The translations under genes and the position numbers were made by a program. From Proteiniclasticum ruminis DSM 24773 (lineage in GTDB: Bacteria > Bacillota > Clostridia > Clostridiales > Clostridiaceae): a stretch of 64,000 bases of DNA. The notes under the pieces are model-generated. The model saw nothing but the letters and a program-made list of their open reading frames with translations, was not told the origin of the DNA and did not search any database. Shown in pieces: positions 50,719 through 58,985 of this stretch. The stretch spans positions 1 to 64,000 of the forward strand of contig NZ_JNKC01000012.1 in the NCBI RefSeq assembly GCF_000701905.1, read 5' to 3'. Each line of letters opens with the position of its first letter. The first letter of the stretch is position 1.

Positions 50719-52920
50719 ATGATTACCTATATATCACACGGATTCACCTTTCGAGATGGAGCATTCCATCCAGCTCCCGAACCTTATTCTGAGAATAAAA
50801 AGAGAACATTGAAATACCGGACAATGGCAGGACAAGTCCTCCTTGCCCACAAGGTCGTGCACCATGAGGATGATATCCTTCATCTGAAATTCGATGCTCT
50901 GACTTCCCCTGACAACAACTATGTCAGCATTCTTTCCACCCTAAGAGCTGTGGGCGTATCCTCTTTTCCCCTCCCCTGGATCTTATCCAACTGCCACAAC
51001 AGTTTATGCAGCATTTCCGGCACCCAGAACGCTGATGATCATAAATTCGGAGCACTCTCCGCCCAGAAATACGGTGCAATATTCCTGCCTCCCTATCTGG
51101 GTGTAATCCATCAGTATATCCGGGAAACGGTAGCTTCACCAGGAAAAATGGTTCTTGGAAGTGACAGCCATACCCGTTATGGCCCCTTGGGCACTCTTGG
51201 CTTTGGTGAAGGCGGAGGTGAGATTGCGAATCACCTCATGGGACATCCCTACCCTCTGTCATTCCCGAAGATCATCGCAGTTCATCTTACAGGGAAACTC
51301 CATCCGGGGGTTGGTCCCATGGATGTTGCCCTCTCACTCATCAAAGAAACCTATTCGAAAGGGCTGCTGAAAAATGCCATCTTAGAATTTCATGGAGAAG
51401 GGCTTCACAATCTTACCATGGATGAGCGGTTCGGGATCGATGTCATGACCACAGAAGCTTCTGCCTTATCGAGCATCTGGGCAGTGGATCACCTGACACA
51501 GCATTATTTGGCAGACCGCGGAAGAAATGAATCTTTTCAAGTCCTCACACCATCCCCAGATGCCTATTACGATGCCCTGGTTGAACTACCGCTGGATCAG
51601 ATTCGTCCCATGATTGCATTACCCCCTCATCCGAGTAACGTCTATGAGATTTCTCATCTGCTTGCCCATGGACAAGATATTTTCAAAAAACTCGATGAAC
51701 AGCACGTGATACCAGGCTTTCATTTCACTAGCAAGCTGGAAGGCAGCAACATCCGTATTGATCAGGGTTTAGTGACGGGTTGTGCAGGTGGCAGTTTTGA
51801 AAACATCCGGGAACTTTGCGATATCCTTCAAACAGGTATTGAGAAAAGCAGCATGCGGCTACAGATCAGTCCTGCCAGCACCCAGATCTCTGCGTCACTG
51901 ATGGAAACAGGCATCACCAGAGACTTGCTGGCACTTGGCGTACCACTGGGGCAAAGCATCTGCGGCGGCTGTTTTGGTGTCAGTGACATCCCTGCAGATC
52001 ATGAACTCAGTGCAAGGCACGTGACCAGAAATTTTCCGATGAGAGAAGGCGCTAATAAAGAAAAGGGTCAAAGCTGTGCCACAGTTCTCATGGATACCAG
52101 AAGCATCGCTGCAACCTATAAAAATGGTGGCTTCTTAACCCCCGGAACATCTCTTACTTATGCGAAATCAGATGTGAAAGAATCCTATCATCCAGCAATC
52201 TATAAAAACAGTGTTCTGGATTTTTACAATCACCCGGAACCTGAGACCGAAATCAAACTTGGACCAGGTATCAGTGACTGGCCGGAATTCAGTCCATTGA
52301 AAAGTCACTTGCTACTCAAAGTATCCTACTACTCTCCAAAGGATATCACTACGGATGATCTTCTGCCTTCCGGTGAAGTTTCCGCTCTGCGCAGTCATCC
52401 GAAAGAGCTTGCAAACTATACTCTGATGAATGTAGATGCTGCCTATGCCCACCGTGCAGCAGCTTATCTTGAAGAGATCCAGACCATTCCACTCCCTGAA
52501 ACTATGGATAAAAATCAGATCTCTTTTGGCACTGTCATTGTTACACAAACCATGGGGGATGGATCCAGCAGGGAGCAGGCAGTCAGCAGTCAGCGTATTC
52601 TTGGCGGTCTCGGGAATATTGCATCCAGCTATGCTACACAACGTTATCTCAGAAATATGGTGAATTACGGTGTACTGCCTCTTCTCCATGAACATCCTGA
52701 ACGGTTCCAGGAAGGGACCTTACTGTACTTCTCTGATATACGAGACAGCATCCACATCGGATATTCCGTAGTTTCCGCCGTGGATCTCTCTACAGGTGAG
52801 CATCATGCCTTCACACTTCCACCTCTTTCTACTCGGGAAAGAGCGCTGCTTTTGGCAGGTGGTCTGATTTCTTATGAAAAAAACACCCTTCATCTAGATC
52901 AGAATAAGAAACCAAGGTGA
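50719..52920 (+). CDS. Aconitase-superfamily hydratase, YbhJ-like (copy 2)
   Basis: A 733-residue paralogue of the protein at 42917-45187. Fe-S ligands Cys355 (TGCAGG) and Cys415/Cys418 (CGGC); [14 protein letters not shown] (147-160); catalytic-serine loop GDGSSREQ, with Ser kept where copy 1 has Ala. Both copies share NCHNSLC, GEGGGE, PPHPSN/PMHPSN-like and RHxTRNFPxREG segments not typical of aconitase proper. The start is ATG 50719 after AAAAGGAG; the frame is open upstream through the PrpF-like gene's end, which is rejected. It is the last gene of the plus-strand operon. Substrate unknown. Confidence 0.86.
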   Translation: MITYISHGFTFRDGAFHPAPEPYSENKKRTLKYRTMAGQVLLAHKVVHHEDDILHLKFDALTSPDNNYVSILSTLRAVGVSSFPLPWILSNCHNSLCSISGTQNADDHKFGALSAQKYGAIFLPPYLGVIHQYIRETVASPGKMVLGSDSHTRYGPLGTLGFGEGGGEIANHLMGHPYPLSFPKIIAVHLTGKLHPGVGPMDVALSLIKETYSKGLLKNAILEFHGEGLHNLTMDERFGIDVMTTEASALSSIWAVDHLTQHYLADRGRNESFQVLTPSPDAYYDALVELPLDQIRPMIALPPHPSNVYEISHLLAHGQDIFKKLDEQHVIPGFHFTSKLEGSNIRIDQGLVTGCAGGSFENIRELCDILQTGIEKSSMRLQISPASTQISASLMETGITRDLLALGVPLGQSICGGCFGVSDIPADHELSARHVTRNFPMREGANKEKGQSCATVLMDTRSIAATYKNGGFLTPGTSLTYAKSDVKESYHPAIYKNSVLDFYNHPEPETEIKLGPGISDWPEFSPLKSHLLLKVSYYSPKDITTDDLLPSGEVSALRSHPKELANYTLMNVDAAYAHRAAAYLEEIQTIPLPETMDKNQISFGTVIVTQTMGDGSSREQAVSSQRILGGLGNIASSYATQRYLRNMVNYGVLPLLHEHPERFQEGTLLYFSDIRDSIHIGYSVVSAVDLSTGEHHAFTLPPLSTRERALLLAGGLISYEKNTLHLDQNKKPR

Positions 52921-52983
52921 GATCGACTCTTCCTCTCTGCCTTGAATTAAAGATTGCTATTAAAGTGGACGCACCGCTTCATG

Positions 52984-53033
52984 AAAAAAGCTGCTGCTAC
53001 ATACATCACGTTGTATGTAGCAGCAGCTTTTTT
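52984..53033. terminator. Bidirectional terminator between the hydratase and thioredoxin genes
   Basis: AAAAAAGCTGCTGCTACATA pairs with TATGTAGCAGCAGCTTTTTT, a perfect stem of over 20 bp with A and T flanks. It overlaps the thioredoxin stop codon. Confidence 0.92.
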
Positions 53034-53349
53034 ATTCACTGTACTTCTCCATGAGTCCTTCAAAATAACTCCGGTCACGAAGACCTATGGCTCCTTCTTG
53101 TGGAATTCCATCCTTAAACAGAATCAGGGCCGGTATACTTTGAATCTTGTAAAACTTCGCAAGTTCCGGGCTTTCATCCACATTCAACTTCAAAACATCC
53201 AGTTTCCCTGAAAAATCAAAAGCCACTTCCTCCAGCACCGGTGTAATCATACGGCATGGGGCACACCATGGAGCCCAGAAATCCACAAGAACCAGTCCCT
53301 TTTTATGAAGTACATCTTCCCGAAAGGTTCCATGACATGTCTCTTTCAT
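53032..53349 (-). CDS. trxA: Thioredoxin
   Basis: A 105-residue thioredoxin of standard length. The active site WCAPCR (about 30-35) is canonical, with DFWAPW before it, and the cis-Pro is in IQSIPALILFKDG (about 74). It reduces disulfides and would be the natural electron donor for the two Gpx-type peroxidases and WrbA-neighbour enzymes. ATG follows GAGAGGATAAG. A promoter TTGCGC-17-TATAAT lies upstream on the minus strand (about 53389-53420). Confidence 0.95.
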   Translation of the reverse strand: MKETCHGTFREDVLHKKGLVLVDFWAPWCAPCRMITPVLEEVAFDFSGKLDVLKLNVDESPELAKFYKIQSIPALILFKDGIPQEGAIGLRDRSYFEGLMEKYSE

Positions 53350-53442
53350 CTTATCCTCTCCATGTTTTTGTCAAATTAGATTTTATAAAATTTATTATAC
53401 CGGATAATTAGATTTTGCGCAATATGTTTAGAGAAGAGATTG

Positions 53443-53480
53443 AAAAAACCCCATACTGACATATCAGCATGAGGTTTTTC
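53443..53480 (-). terminator. Terminator of the OsmC-family gene
   Basis: On the minus strand AAAAACCTCATGCTGA pairs with TCAGTATGGGGTTTTTT, one or two mismatches, ending in six Ts. Confidence 0.75.
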
Positions 53481-53490
53481 GTTTAAAGAT

Positions 53491-53892
53491 TTATTCTTTG
53501 TCTGTATATTCAAAAGAAAGAGTGTAGCTCATTTCTGCCACATGAGATAGTGTCTGATACACAGAGCAGTACTCTGTAGCCAGTCTCATGGCCTGATCCA
53601 GCCCCTTTTCTTTTTCAGGATTCTTTACAACCACATCCACATGTACAGTCTTCAGGGTCGTTGGCACTTCCGTTCTCTTCTCTCCAGACACCTTCATGGA
53701 CACGCCTTCATAAACAATCTTTTTCTTCACGGCGATATCCAGGAATGTGGAGTAAAGGCAGGAGCCTAAGGCGCCGAACACCATATCATAAGGCTCTATA
53801 GTGCCTTCCTCGATTCCAATTGGCACTGTACCTCTCTTGGCCTTCAGTGTCCCTTTAAATCCATACTCAAAATCCATGGTTACCCATTTCAT
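53491..53892 (-). CDS. OsmC-family protein
   Basis: A 133-residue OsmC/Ohr-superfamily protein. The family's second Cys is in TEYCSVYQTLSH (about 107), and the first sits in FGALGSCLYSTFLDIA (about 49). That Cys pair reduces organic hydroperoxides in characterised members. The start is the ATG after GGGAGG; the frame is open 28 codons further up without a signal. A promoter-like ATGACA-17-TAAAAT lies upstream on the minus strand, so it is probably independent of citX. Confidence 0.87.
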   Translation of the reverse strand: MKWVTMDFEYGFKGTLKAKRGTVPIGIEEGTIEPYDMVFGALGSCLYSTFLDIAVKKKIVYEGVSMKVSGEKRTEVPTTLKTVHVDVVVKNPEKEKGLDQAMRLATEYCSVYQTLSHVAEMSYTLSFEYTDKE

Positions 53893-53993
53893 TAAAATCA
53901 ATCCTCCCAGGTTTTCATTTATTTGACCTGATTCAATTTTACCATAGAGAATCCTGATTGTCATTTTTACAGGCATTCAGTGCTCATGATACG

Positions 53994-54560
53994 CTATTTC
54001 CGATCCTCTTTGAATGGAGAATAGGCTGCAGCCATTTCTTCCATTTTATCCAACAGCTCTTCCACTGGATGTGTCCTGTTCCGTCCACAGGCTTTGGAAG
54101 AGTTTCCACAAAGGAGGCATCTTCTTTCTGGATACCCAAATTCCTCTCTCTGCAATGTTCTTATGGTTCCTTCCTGAAACAACAGAATGTCTATATCAAA
54201 CATTCTGCCTAGAGGGTTTTCCTCTTCGATCCTTATGGCTGCTTTTTTCAGCTCCTCCACTGGACCTCTTATCACCAGAAACAGCTCCGGGCCTGTAGAC
54301 AAATGAATCTCTTTTTCAAAGATCACGGTCTGGACTGTATGTTCCAGGACACTCTTTATCGCCTCTACACCGATGGTGAAGATTCCCTCTATGTGTTTAT
54401 TGTTTTTCACTGGACCCGGAATATTCAGCTTAAAAGAAAGAATGCCATGGCCACCATGGGCTGATGCAAGCTTATACTGATAGTTCGCCCGCATTTCCCT
54501 GGTGTGAAGCACTTCTTCCAGAGTCGGTCTCTCTCCTTCTGAAAAGCGTGTCCTGGCCAT
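53994..54560 (-). CDS. citX: Holo-citrate lyase synthase (apo-CitD phosphoribosyl-dephospho-CoA transferase)
   Basis: A 188-residue CitX. It attaches 2'-(5''-triphosphoribosyl)-3'-dephospho-CoA to the conserved Ser of CitD. Seen: the nucleotidyltransferase-like LGRMFDIDILL (about 135-145, catalytic Asp pair) and a Cys-rich YPERRCLLCGNSSKACGRNRTH, typical of CitX (usually G-[FY]-P-x-R-x-C-[LF]-[VL]-C). It lies 11 bases after citF. CitG, which makes the prosthetic-group precursor, is not in the window. Confidence 0.93.
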   Translation of the reverse strand: MARTRFSEGERPTLEEVLHTREMRANYQYKLASAHGGHGILSFKLNIPGPVKNNKHIEGIFTIGVEAIKSVLEHTVQTVIFEKEIHLSTGPELFLVIRGPVEELKKAAIRIEEENPLGRMFDIDILLFQEGTIRTLQREEFGYPERRCLLCGNSSKACGRNRTHPVEELLDKMEEMAAAYSPFKEDRK

Positions 54561-54571
54561 AGCATTTCCTC

Positions 54572-56110
54572 CTATTCTTTTACTTTTCTTACTACATCAA
54601 TGATGCTGCCATCGCGGTATTCAATGAGGGCTACCACTCTATCCTCGTACTCAATAGGATCAGGTCTTCCAACAATCTGATAGGCTTTTTCCTTCAGCTC
54701 TTCCAAGGTGAACTTTGGAATCTTCACATCTTTGAAGGCTTCCATAAGATCCTGTCTTCTTGGATTGATGGCGATACCAATTTCTGTCACCACCACGTCA
54801 ATGCTCTCGCCAGGAGTGATGATGGTGTTTACTTCTTCCACGATGGTAGGTATTCTTCCACGGATGAGCGGTGTAAGCACCATACTCATCTTCGCTCCAG
54901 CAGAAGCGTCACTGTGTCCGCCTGATGCACCTCTGATGATTCCATCAGATCCGGTCATAACGTTGACATTGAAGTTTGTATCAATTTCCAGTGCAGACAG
55001 AACCACCACATCCAGCTGGTTCACCGCTGCACCTTTATTGGCTGGATTTGCATAGAAAGAAGCACTGATCTCATAATGGTTCTCATTCTTCTTCATGGAC
55101 TCGATGGCTCCACGGTCAAAACATTGTGTATCAATGATTTTTTCGATGAGCCCCTCTTCCAGCATGCTGCACAGATGTCCAGTAAGACCGCCCAGTGCAA
55201 AGGATGCCTTGATGTTGTCCTTACGCATGGATTCCTGCAGGAATCTTGCCACAGCAAGTGTGGAACCACCTGTTCCAGACTGGAAAGAAAAACCATCTTT
55301 ATAGTAGGGAGAAGATGTGATCACCTTATTTGCATTTTCAGCGATCAGCAGTTCTTTCGGATTTGTGGTGATTCTTGTTGCACCCTTGGCAATGCCATTG
55401 GGATCTCCGATGGATTCCACTTCCACCACATAATCCACATGATTCTGAGGAATACTGATGGGGGTATTGGGATAAGGCACAAGATTGTCTGTGATGATGA
55501 CTACTTTGTCTGCAAACTCTGCATCCACCTTGGCATATCCTAAAGAACCACAGTTGGCTTTGCCATGGGAGCCGTTGGAATTTCCATAGCAGTCTGCGCT
55601 GGGAGCCCCTAAAAATGCCACATCGATATGGATCTCATCCTTTTCAATGGCTCTGGCTCTTCCACCATGGGAACGGATGATTACAGGATTTTCCATAAGT
55701 CCTTTAGAAATCGCCGCACCAAGTTTGTCACGAAGTCCTGAGGATGTGATGCTCGTTACAACCCCATTCTTAATATGCTCTATGAGAGGTTCATGAACGT
55801 TTGCTATGGAGCTGGAAGCTAAGGTTAGATTTTTGATGCCCATGGCCGCAATCTCATCCATGACCATGTTGAGGACCTTATCCCCTTCTCTGAAGTGATG
55901 GTGAAAAGATACGGTCATCCCGTCTTTCAACCCTGTCTTTTCAATGGCTTCTCGAATTGAACCCAAAAGCTTGGACTCGCCAGGCTTCACGGAACTTACC
56001 AGACCGCTGGATCTTTTATATTCATGATGAACTGCCCATTGGCCTTCAAAAAGCCCAAAGGAGTTCAGATAGGTTTCAGGAATCTCTCTTCCTAGTTGAT
56101 TCTTTGCCAT
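54572..56110 (-). CDS. citF: Citrate lyase alpha subunit (citrate:acetyl-ACP transferase), set 1
   Basis: A 512-residue alpha subunit, usual length. It swaps citrate for acetate on the acyl-carrier subunit before cleavage. Seen: TVSFHHHFREGDKV (about 75-88), SHGGRARAIE, GAPSADCYGNSNG, FQSGTGGSTLAVARFL (about 277) and the C-terminal GIAINPRRQDL. It begins two bases after citE ends. Part of the leftward citC-D-E-F-X operon. A paralogue is at 59884-61446. Confidence 0.95.
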   Translation of the reverse strand: MAKNQLGREIPETYLNSFGLFEGQWAVHHEYKRSSGLVSSVKPGESKLLGSIREAIEKTGLKDGMTVSFHHHFREGDKVLNMVMDEIAAMGIKNLTLASSSIANVHEPLIEHIKNGVVTSITSSGLRDKLGAAISKGLMENPVIIRSHGGRARAIEKDEIHIDVAFLGAPSADCYGNSNGSHGKANCGSLGYAKVDAEFADKVVIITDNLVPYPNTPISIPQNHVDYVVEVESIGDPNGIAKGATRITTNPKELLIAENANKVITSSPYYKDGFSFQSGTGGSTLAVARFLQESMRKDNIKASFALGGLTGHLCSMLEEGLIEKIIDTQCFDRGAIESMKKNENHYEISASFYANPANKGAAVNQLDVVVLSALEIDTNFNVNVMTGSDGIIRGASGGHSDASAGAKMSMVLTPLIRGRIPTIVEEVNTIITPGESIDVVVTEIGIAINPRRQDLMEAFKDVKIPKFTLEELKEKAYQIVGRPDPIEYEDRVVALIEYRDGSIIDVVRKVKE

Positions 56111-56112
56111 CT

Positions 56113-57003
56113 TTATTCCCCTTTCCTGTATATACCTGCAGCTTCAGCAAGCAGAAGTACTCTTTCTGCCCTCTCCACAATCGGCTTATCGATCATTTTA
56201 CCATTGAGCGCAATAACACCTGACCCTTTTGACTCAGCCTCTTCGATGGCATTCATTACCGCAATGGCATTCTGTATCTCTTTTTCTGTAGGCGTGAACA
56301 CACTGTTTACCACAGGAATCTGCCTTGGATTAATCACGGACTTTCCGTCAAAACCAAGCTGCTTGATGAACTCCGTCTCTTTTCTTAAGGTATCCACATC
56401 ATCCACATTGGAGAAAACAGTGTCCAGTGCAGCAATACCAACCGCTCTCGCAGCATGTACAATCATAGATCTGGCGAAGAATATTTCCTCACTGTCTCTT
56501 TCAGCGTATCTTCTGGTCTTCATGGAGGTCACATAGTCCTCAGCGCCCAAAGCAATACCGATGAGACGTTTGCTGGACTTTGCAATGCTGAGGGCATTGA
56601 GAACACCTACAGGTCCTTCAATGGCTGCCATCATACGGGTGGATCCTTCTTCCCTTCCACACTGTCTTTCTGCCTCAAGAATCACTTCTTCCACATCCAG
56701 CACATCTTCTGCTGTCTCTGTTTTAGGCAGACGGATCACATCAATCCCTGCGCGGACCATGGCATGGATATCATTTCTTCCTCCCTGGTCCAGACTGTTG
56801 ATACGCACTACGGTCTCTACGTTTCCATAATCTATGGTCTTCACTGCCTGATACACAAGAAAACGGGCCGTATCCTTCTCCTTCAGTGATATGGAATCTT
56901 CCAGATCAAACATGATGGAGTCCGCTCCATAAATATATGCATCTCTCAACATTCCTGCGTTGCTTGCAGGAACAAACATCATGGTTCTTCTTAAACGTTC
57001 CAT
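56113..57003 (-). CDS. citE: Citrate lyase beta subunit (citryl-ACP lyase), set 1
   Basis: A 296-residue TIM-barrel beta subunit that cleaves citryl-ACP into acetyl-ACP and oxaloacetate. Canonical motifs: RRTMMFVPASN (5-15), MFDLEDSIS (about 32-40), VRINS, AAIEGPVGVLNA and GIALGAEDY (about 158, Mg-binding Glu/Asp). The start is ATG 57003, which overlaps the end of citD by 13 bases; an upstream in-frame start lies within citD. It has the standard CoA-pocket and metal residues, unlike copy 2. Confidence 0.95.
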   Translation of the reverse strand: MERLRRTMMFVPASNAGMLRDAYIYGADSIMFDLEDSISLKEKDTARFLVYQAVKTIDYGNVETVVRINSLDQGGRNDIHAMVRAGIDVIRLPKTETAEDVLDVEEVILEAERQCGREEGSTRMMAAIEGPVGVLNALSIAKSSKRLIGIALGAEDYVTSMKTRRYAERDSEEIFFARSMIVHAARAVGIAALDTVFSNVDDVDTLRKETEFIKQLGFDGKSVINPRQIPVVNSVFTPTEKEIQNAIAVMNAIEEAESKGSGVIALNGKMIDKPIVERAERVLLLAEAAGIYRKGE

Positions 57004-57311
57004 GTTTCCAGCTCCTCCCAATCTATTTCTTCGGTCTTTCCAGAAGCTCTATGCACCACAGCAATGGTTCTAGCGATGATGGTGCAATCTAAAGCTCCTT
57101 TATCTGTTACGAGAAGCTTGGCATCCTTTATGCCCATATTTTTCAGTGTTTCTGTTAGTACTTCCCGGATTCTTCTGCCATACTGATTGGCGACGCTGCT
57201 CTTAAGCTCGATTTCAATTCCTCTTCCTTCATTTTCATCAATGATGATCTGAAGATCTGATGATTCCAGCGTACCAGCTATGGCCTGTTTCTCAATCTTA
57301 AAATTCCCCAT
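56991..57311 (-). CDS. citD: Citrate lyase acyl carrier protein (gamma subunit), set 1
   Basis: A 106-residue carrier. The Ser that holds the dephospho-CoA-derived group is in AIAGTLESSDLQI (about 14). Length fits the family (about 95-105). It lies six bases after citC and overlaps citE. Confidence 0.95.
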   Translation of the reverse strand: MGNFKIEKQAIAGTLESSDLQIIIDENEGRGIEIELKSSVANQYGRRIREVLTETLKNMGIKDAKLLVTDKGALDCTIIARTIAVVHRASGKTEEIDWEELETWNV

Positions 57312-57317
57312 GGACTT

Positions 57318-58349
57318 CTACATCTCCTCTTCCTTAAGTTTCTTTTGGATAATCTTGCCTTCCTCCGACTGAAGAAATGCATAGGTTGTATCGGGAACCA
57401 GATTCTTCAGTTCCTCCATACGGTCCTCTTTCATGTATTTTCTGACTCTGGATGCACTGATGACTTCTCCCTCTGACTCTTTTCTTCTGATCACCACAAG
57501 GCGCAAGTCATCGCCAAAGATTTTCTTTAGTGCACCATTGTATATGTTGGTGGCAAAAGACAATGGCTCTTCCCCTACAAATCTGGTGGTAATCCCCAGC
57601 GTCTTCGCAATGTGGTTCTTAAAGATCTTCGCATCCAGACTGGCCTGAATCTCAGTCACATCCCGGTCTTCTTTCAGGAAATACGATGGAAATGTCTTTG
57701 CAGACACCATATAATCTCCTGTTTCATGCACGATGACATTAGACAGATGCGCTGTTCCTTTTTTCACAAGGTCCATTCTGACAGCCGAAGGAAATGCGGA
57801 CAAGTCTTCTGTGAGGACGAAAACATGAAGGACATCGCTTTCTTTTGCTGCTGTCTCTATCAGGTAGAGGTGCCCCTTTGTGAATGGATTGGCATTCATG
57901 ACGATTCCTGAAATCCTCTCGCCTGGAACCTTTGTCTTCTCCAGCTTCTTCAAAAAGTCATCAAATCCGAAGACTGCCTTTTCAAGAAAGACCAGATCCT
58001 CTCCAACCCGTTCAATCTCCTTGAAGCCTAAATAACCGAAGGACTGAACGGATTCAGGCTTTGTGTACACATAGCAGGAGGTGAATCCGGCATCAAAGAC
58101 CTCACTCATGAGATGGGAGATCAATAAGCTCACCACTTCACCACCTGTGTATTTTTTGTAGACCGCAATACACTTCAAGACATTTTTGAACCGGGATCCC
58201 GTGGCAACGAGTTTATCTCCATCGTATACACCAACGGTATATTCTACCTGCTCTTCTCCTCGAATCCCTGCATCTTTCAGCATCTTCTCCCATGCTTCTC
58301 TTGCAGTGGGGCTGCGTTTAATCCACATTCTTTGTACTGTGTAGTTCAT
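57318..58349 (-). CDS. citC: [Citrate (pro-3S)-lyase] ligase
   Basis: A 343-residue CitC that acetylates the prosthetic group of CitD with acetate and ATP, switching the lyase on. Two domains: an N-terminal GNAT-like part (about 1-125) with AREAWEKMLKDAGI and SYVYTKPESVQSFGYLGF-like ending, and a C-terminal nucleotidyltransferase part with the HxGH-type motif in MNANPFTKGHLYL (about 150-162) and SASRVRKYM near the end. The start is the ATG after AGGAGAGG; a GTG two codons up is possible. First gene of the leftward operon. Confidence 0.94.
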   Translation of the reverse strand: MNYTVQRMWIKRSPTAREAWEKMLKDAGIRGEEQVEYTVGVYDGDKLVATGSRFKNVLKCIAVYKKYTGGEVVSLLISHLMSEVFDAGFTSCYVYTKPESVQSFGYLGFKEIERVGEDLVFLEKAVFGFDDFLKKLEKTKVPGERISGIVMNANPFTKGHLYLIETAAKESDVLHVFVLTEDLSAFPSAVRMDLVKKGTAHLSNVIVHETGDYMVSAKTFPSYFLKEDRDVTEIQASLDAKIFKNHIAKTLGITTRFVGEEPLSFATNIYNGALKKIFGDDLRLVVIRRKESEGEVISASRVRKYMKEDRMEELKNLVPDTTYAFLQSEEGKIIQKKLKEEEM

Positions 58350-58393
58350 GGCCACCTCTCCTAAACATTCTGCGCATCATGTTTTCTGACTAT

Positions 58394-58429
58394 CTTATCG
58401 TATCGATTACATGTTCATTATACGATAAG
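58394..58429 (-). promoter_or_regulatory. Operator-like inverted repeat with cre-like core before citC
   Basis: A perfect 10-bp inverted repeat CTTATCGTAT-N16-ATACGATAAG. Within it the minus strand reads TGTAATCGATACGA (58398-58411), 12 of 14 matches to the cre consensus, and TATAAT (58416-58421) as a possible -10 of citC. The arrangement places a repressor over the promoter. Confidence 0.6.
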
Positions 58430-58538
58430 ATTTTCAAATCATGTGTTTTTTCTCTGTTCTTTGTTTCACGATCTCCTTTGACTATTCCCTCCACATCCGC
58501 TCACGCAACGCAAATTTCCACATTAACACATTCGTAAT

Positions 58539-58587
58539 AACAGCACTTCTTCATTGTAGTAGTCGCATTGAGGTGCTGTTTTTTTAC
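58539..58587 (+). terminator. Orphan terminator between the divergent citrate lyase operons
   Basis: AACAGCACTT pairs with AGGTGCTGTT (one G-T pair), followed by seven T residues, on the plus strand. No ORF precedes it; it lies between the citC promoter and the citD2 promoter. It may end a short leader or small RNA. Confidence 0.6.
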
Positions 58588-58608
58588 TGTTCTTTAATTA
58601 TAAACGTA

Positions 58609-58654
58609 TTGTTAAGACAATAACTTTAAATTATACTGAGTGAAAACGTTATGA
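58609..58654 (+). promoter_or_regulatory. Promoter and cre-like site of the second citrate lyase operon
   Basis: -35 TTGTTA (58609-58614), 17-bp spacer, -10 TATACT (58632-58637). TGAAAACGTTATGA (58641-58654) follows at the expected start point and matches the cre consensus at 13 of 14 positions, so CcpA repression is likely. Confidence 0.75.
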
Positions 58655-58685
58655 TATTTTTCATCAAATTGAAGGGGTGATATGT

Positions 58686-58985
58686 TTGAAACTGAACCAT
58701 TCCGCCATGGCGGGTACTGTAGAATCCAGTGATATTCAGATTATGATTTCTCCAAAAGAGGAACCAGGCATAGAACTGGTTCTCGAAAGCAGTGTCCTTG
58801 GACAGTACGGCAATCAGATCAGAAAAACCATACTCGATACACTGAAGTCACTTCAGGTGGCTGATGCCAAAATCATCGCCATCGATAAAGGTGCTTTGGA
58901 CCTTACCATCCGCTCAAGAGTTCAAACCGCAGTATTTAGGGCCATAGATCAGTTTGAGGATTTACCTTGGGAGGTGATGATGTGA
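58686..58985 (+). CDS. citD: Citrate-lyase-type acyl carrier protein, set 2
   Basis: A 99-residue carrier with the prosthetic-group Ser in AMAGTVESSDIQIMI (about 14), and the same KGALD motif as copy 1 near residue 78. The start is TTG eight bases after AAGGGG; a GTG at 58677 overlaps that signal and is rejected. It overlaps the next gene by four bases (GTGA). It would have to be modified by the CitX/CitC encoded in the other operon, as none is in this one. Confidence 0.92.
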   Translation: MKLNHSAMAGTVESSDIQIMISPKEEPGIELVLESSVLGQYGNQIRKTILDTLKSLQVADAKIIAIDKGALDLTIRSRVQTAVFRAIDQFEDLPWEVMM

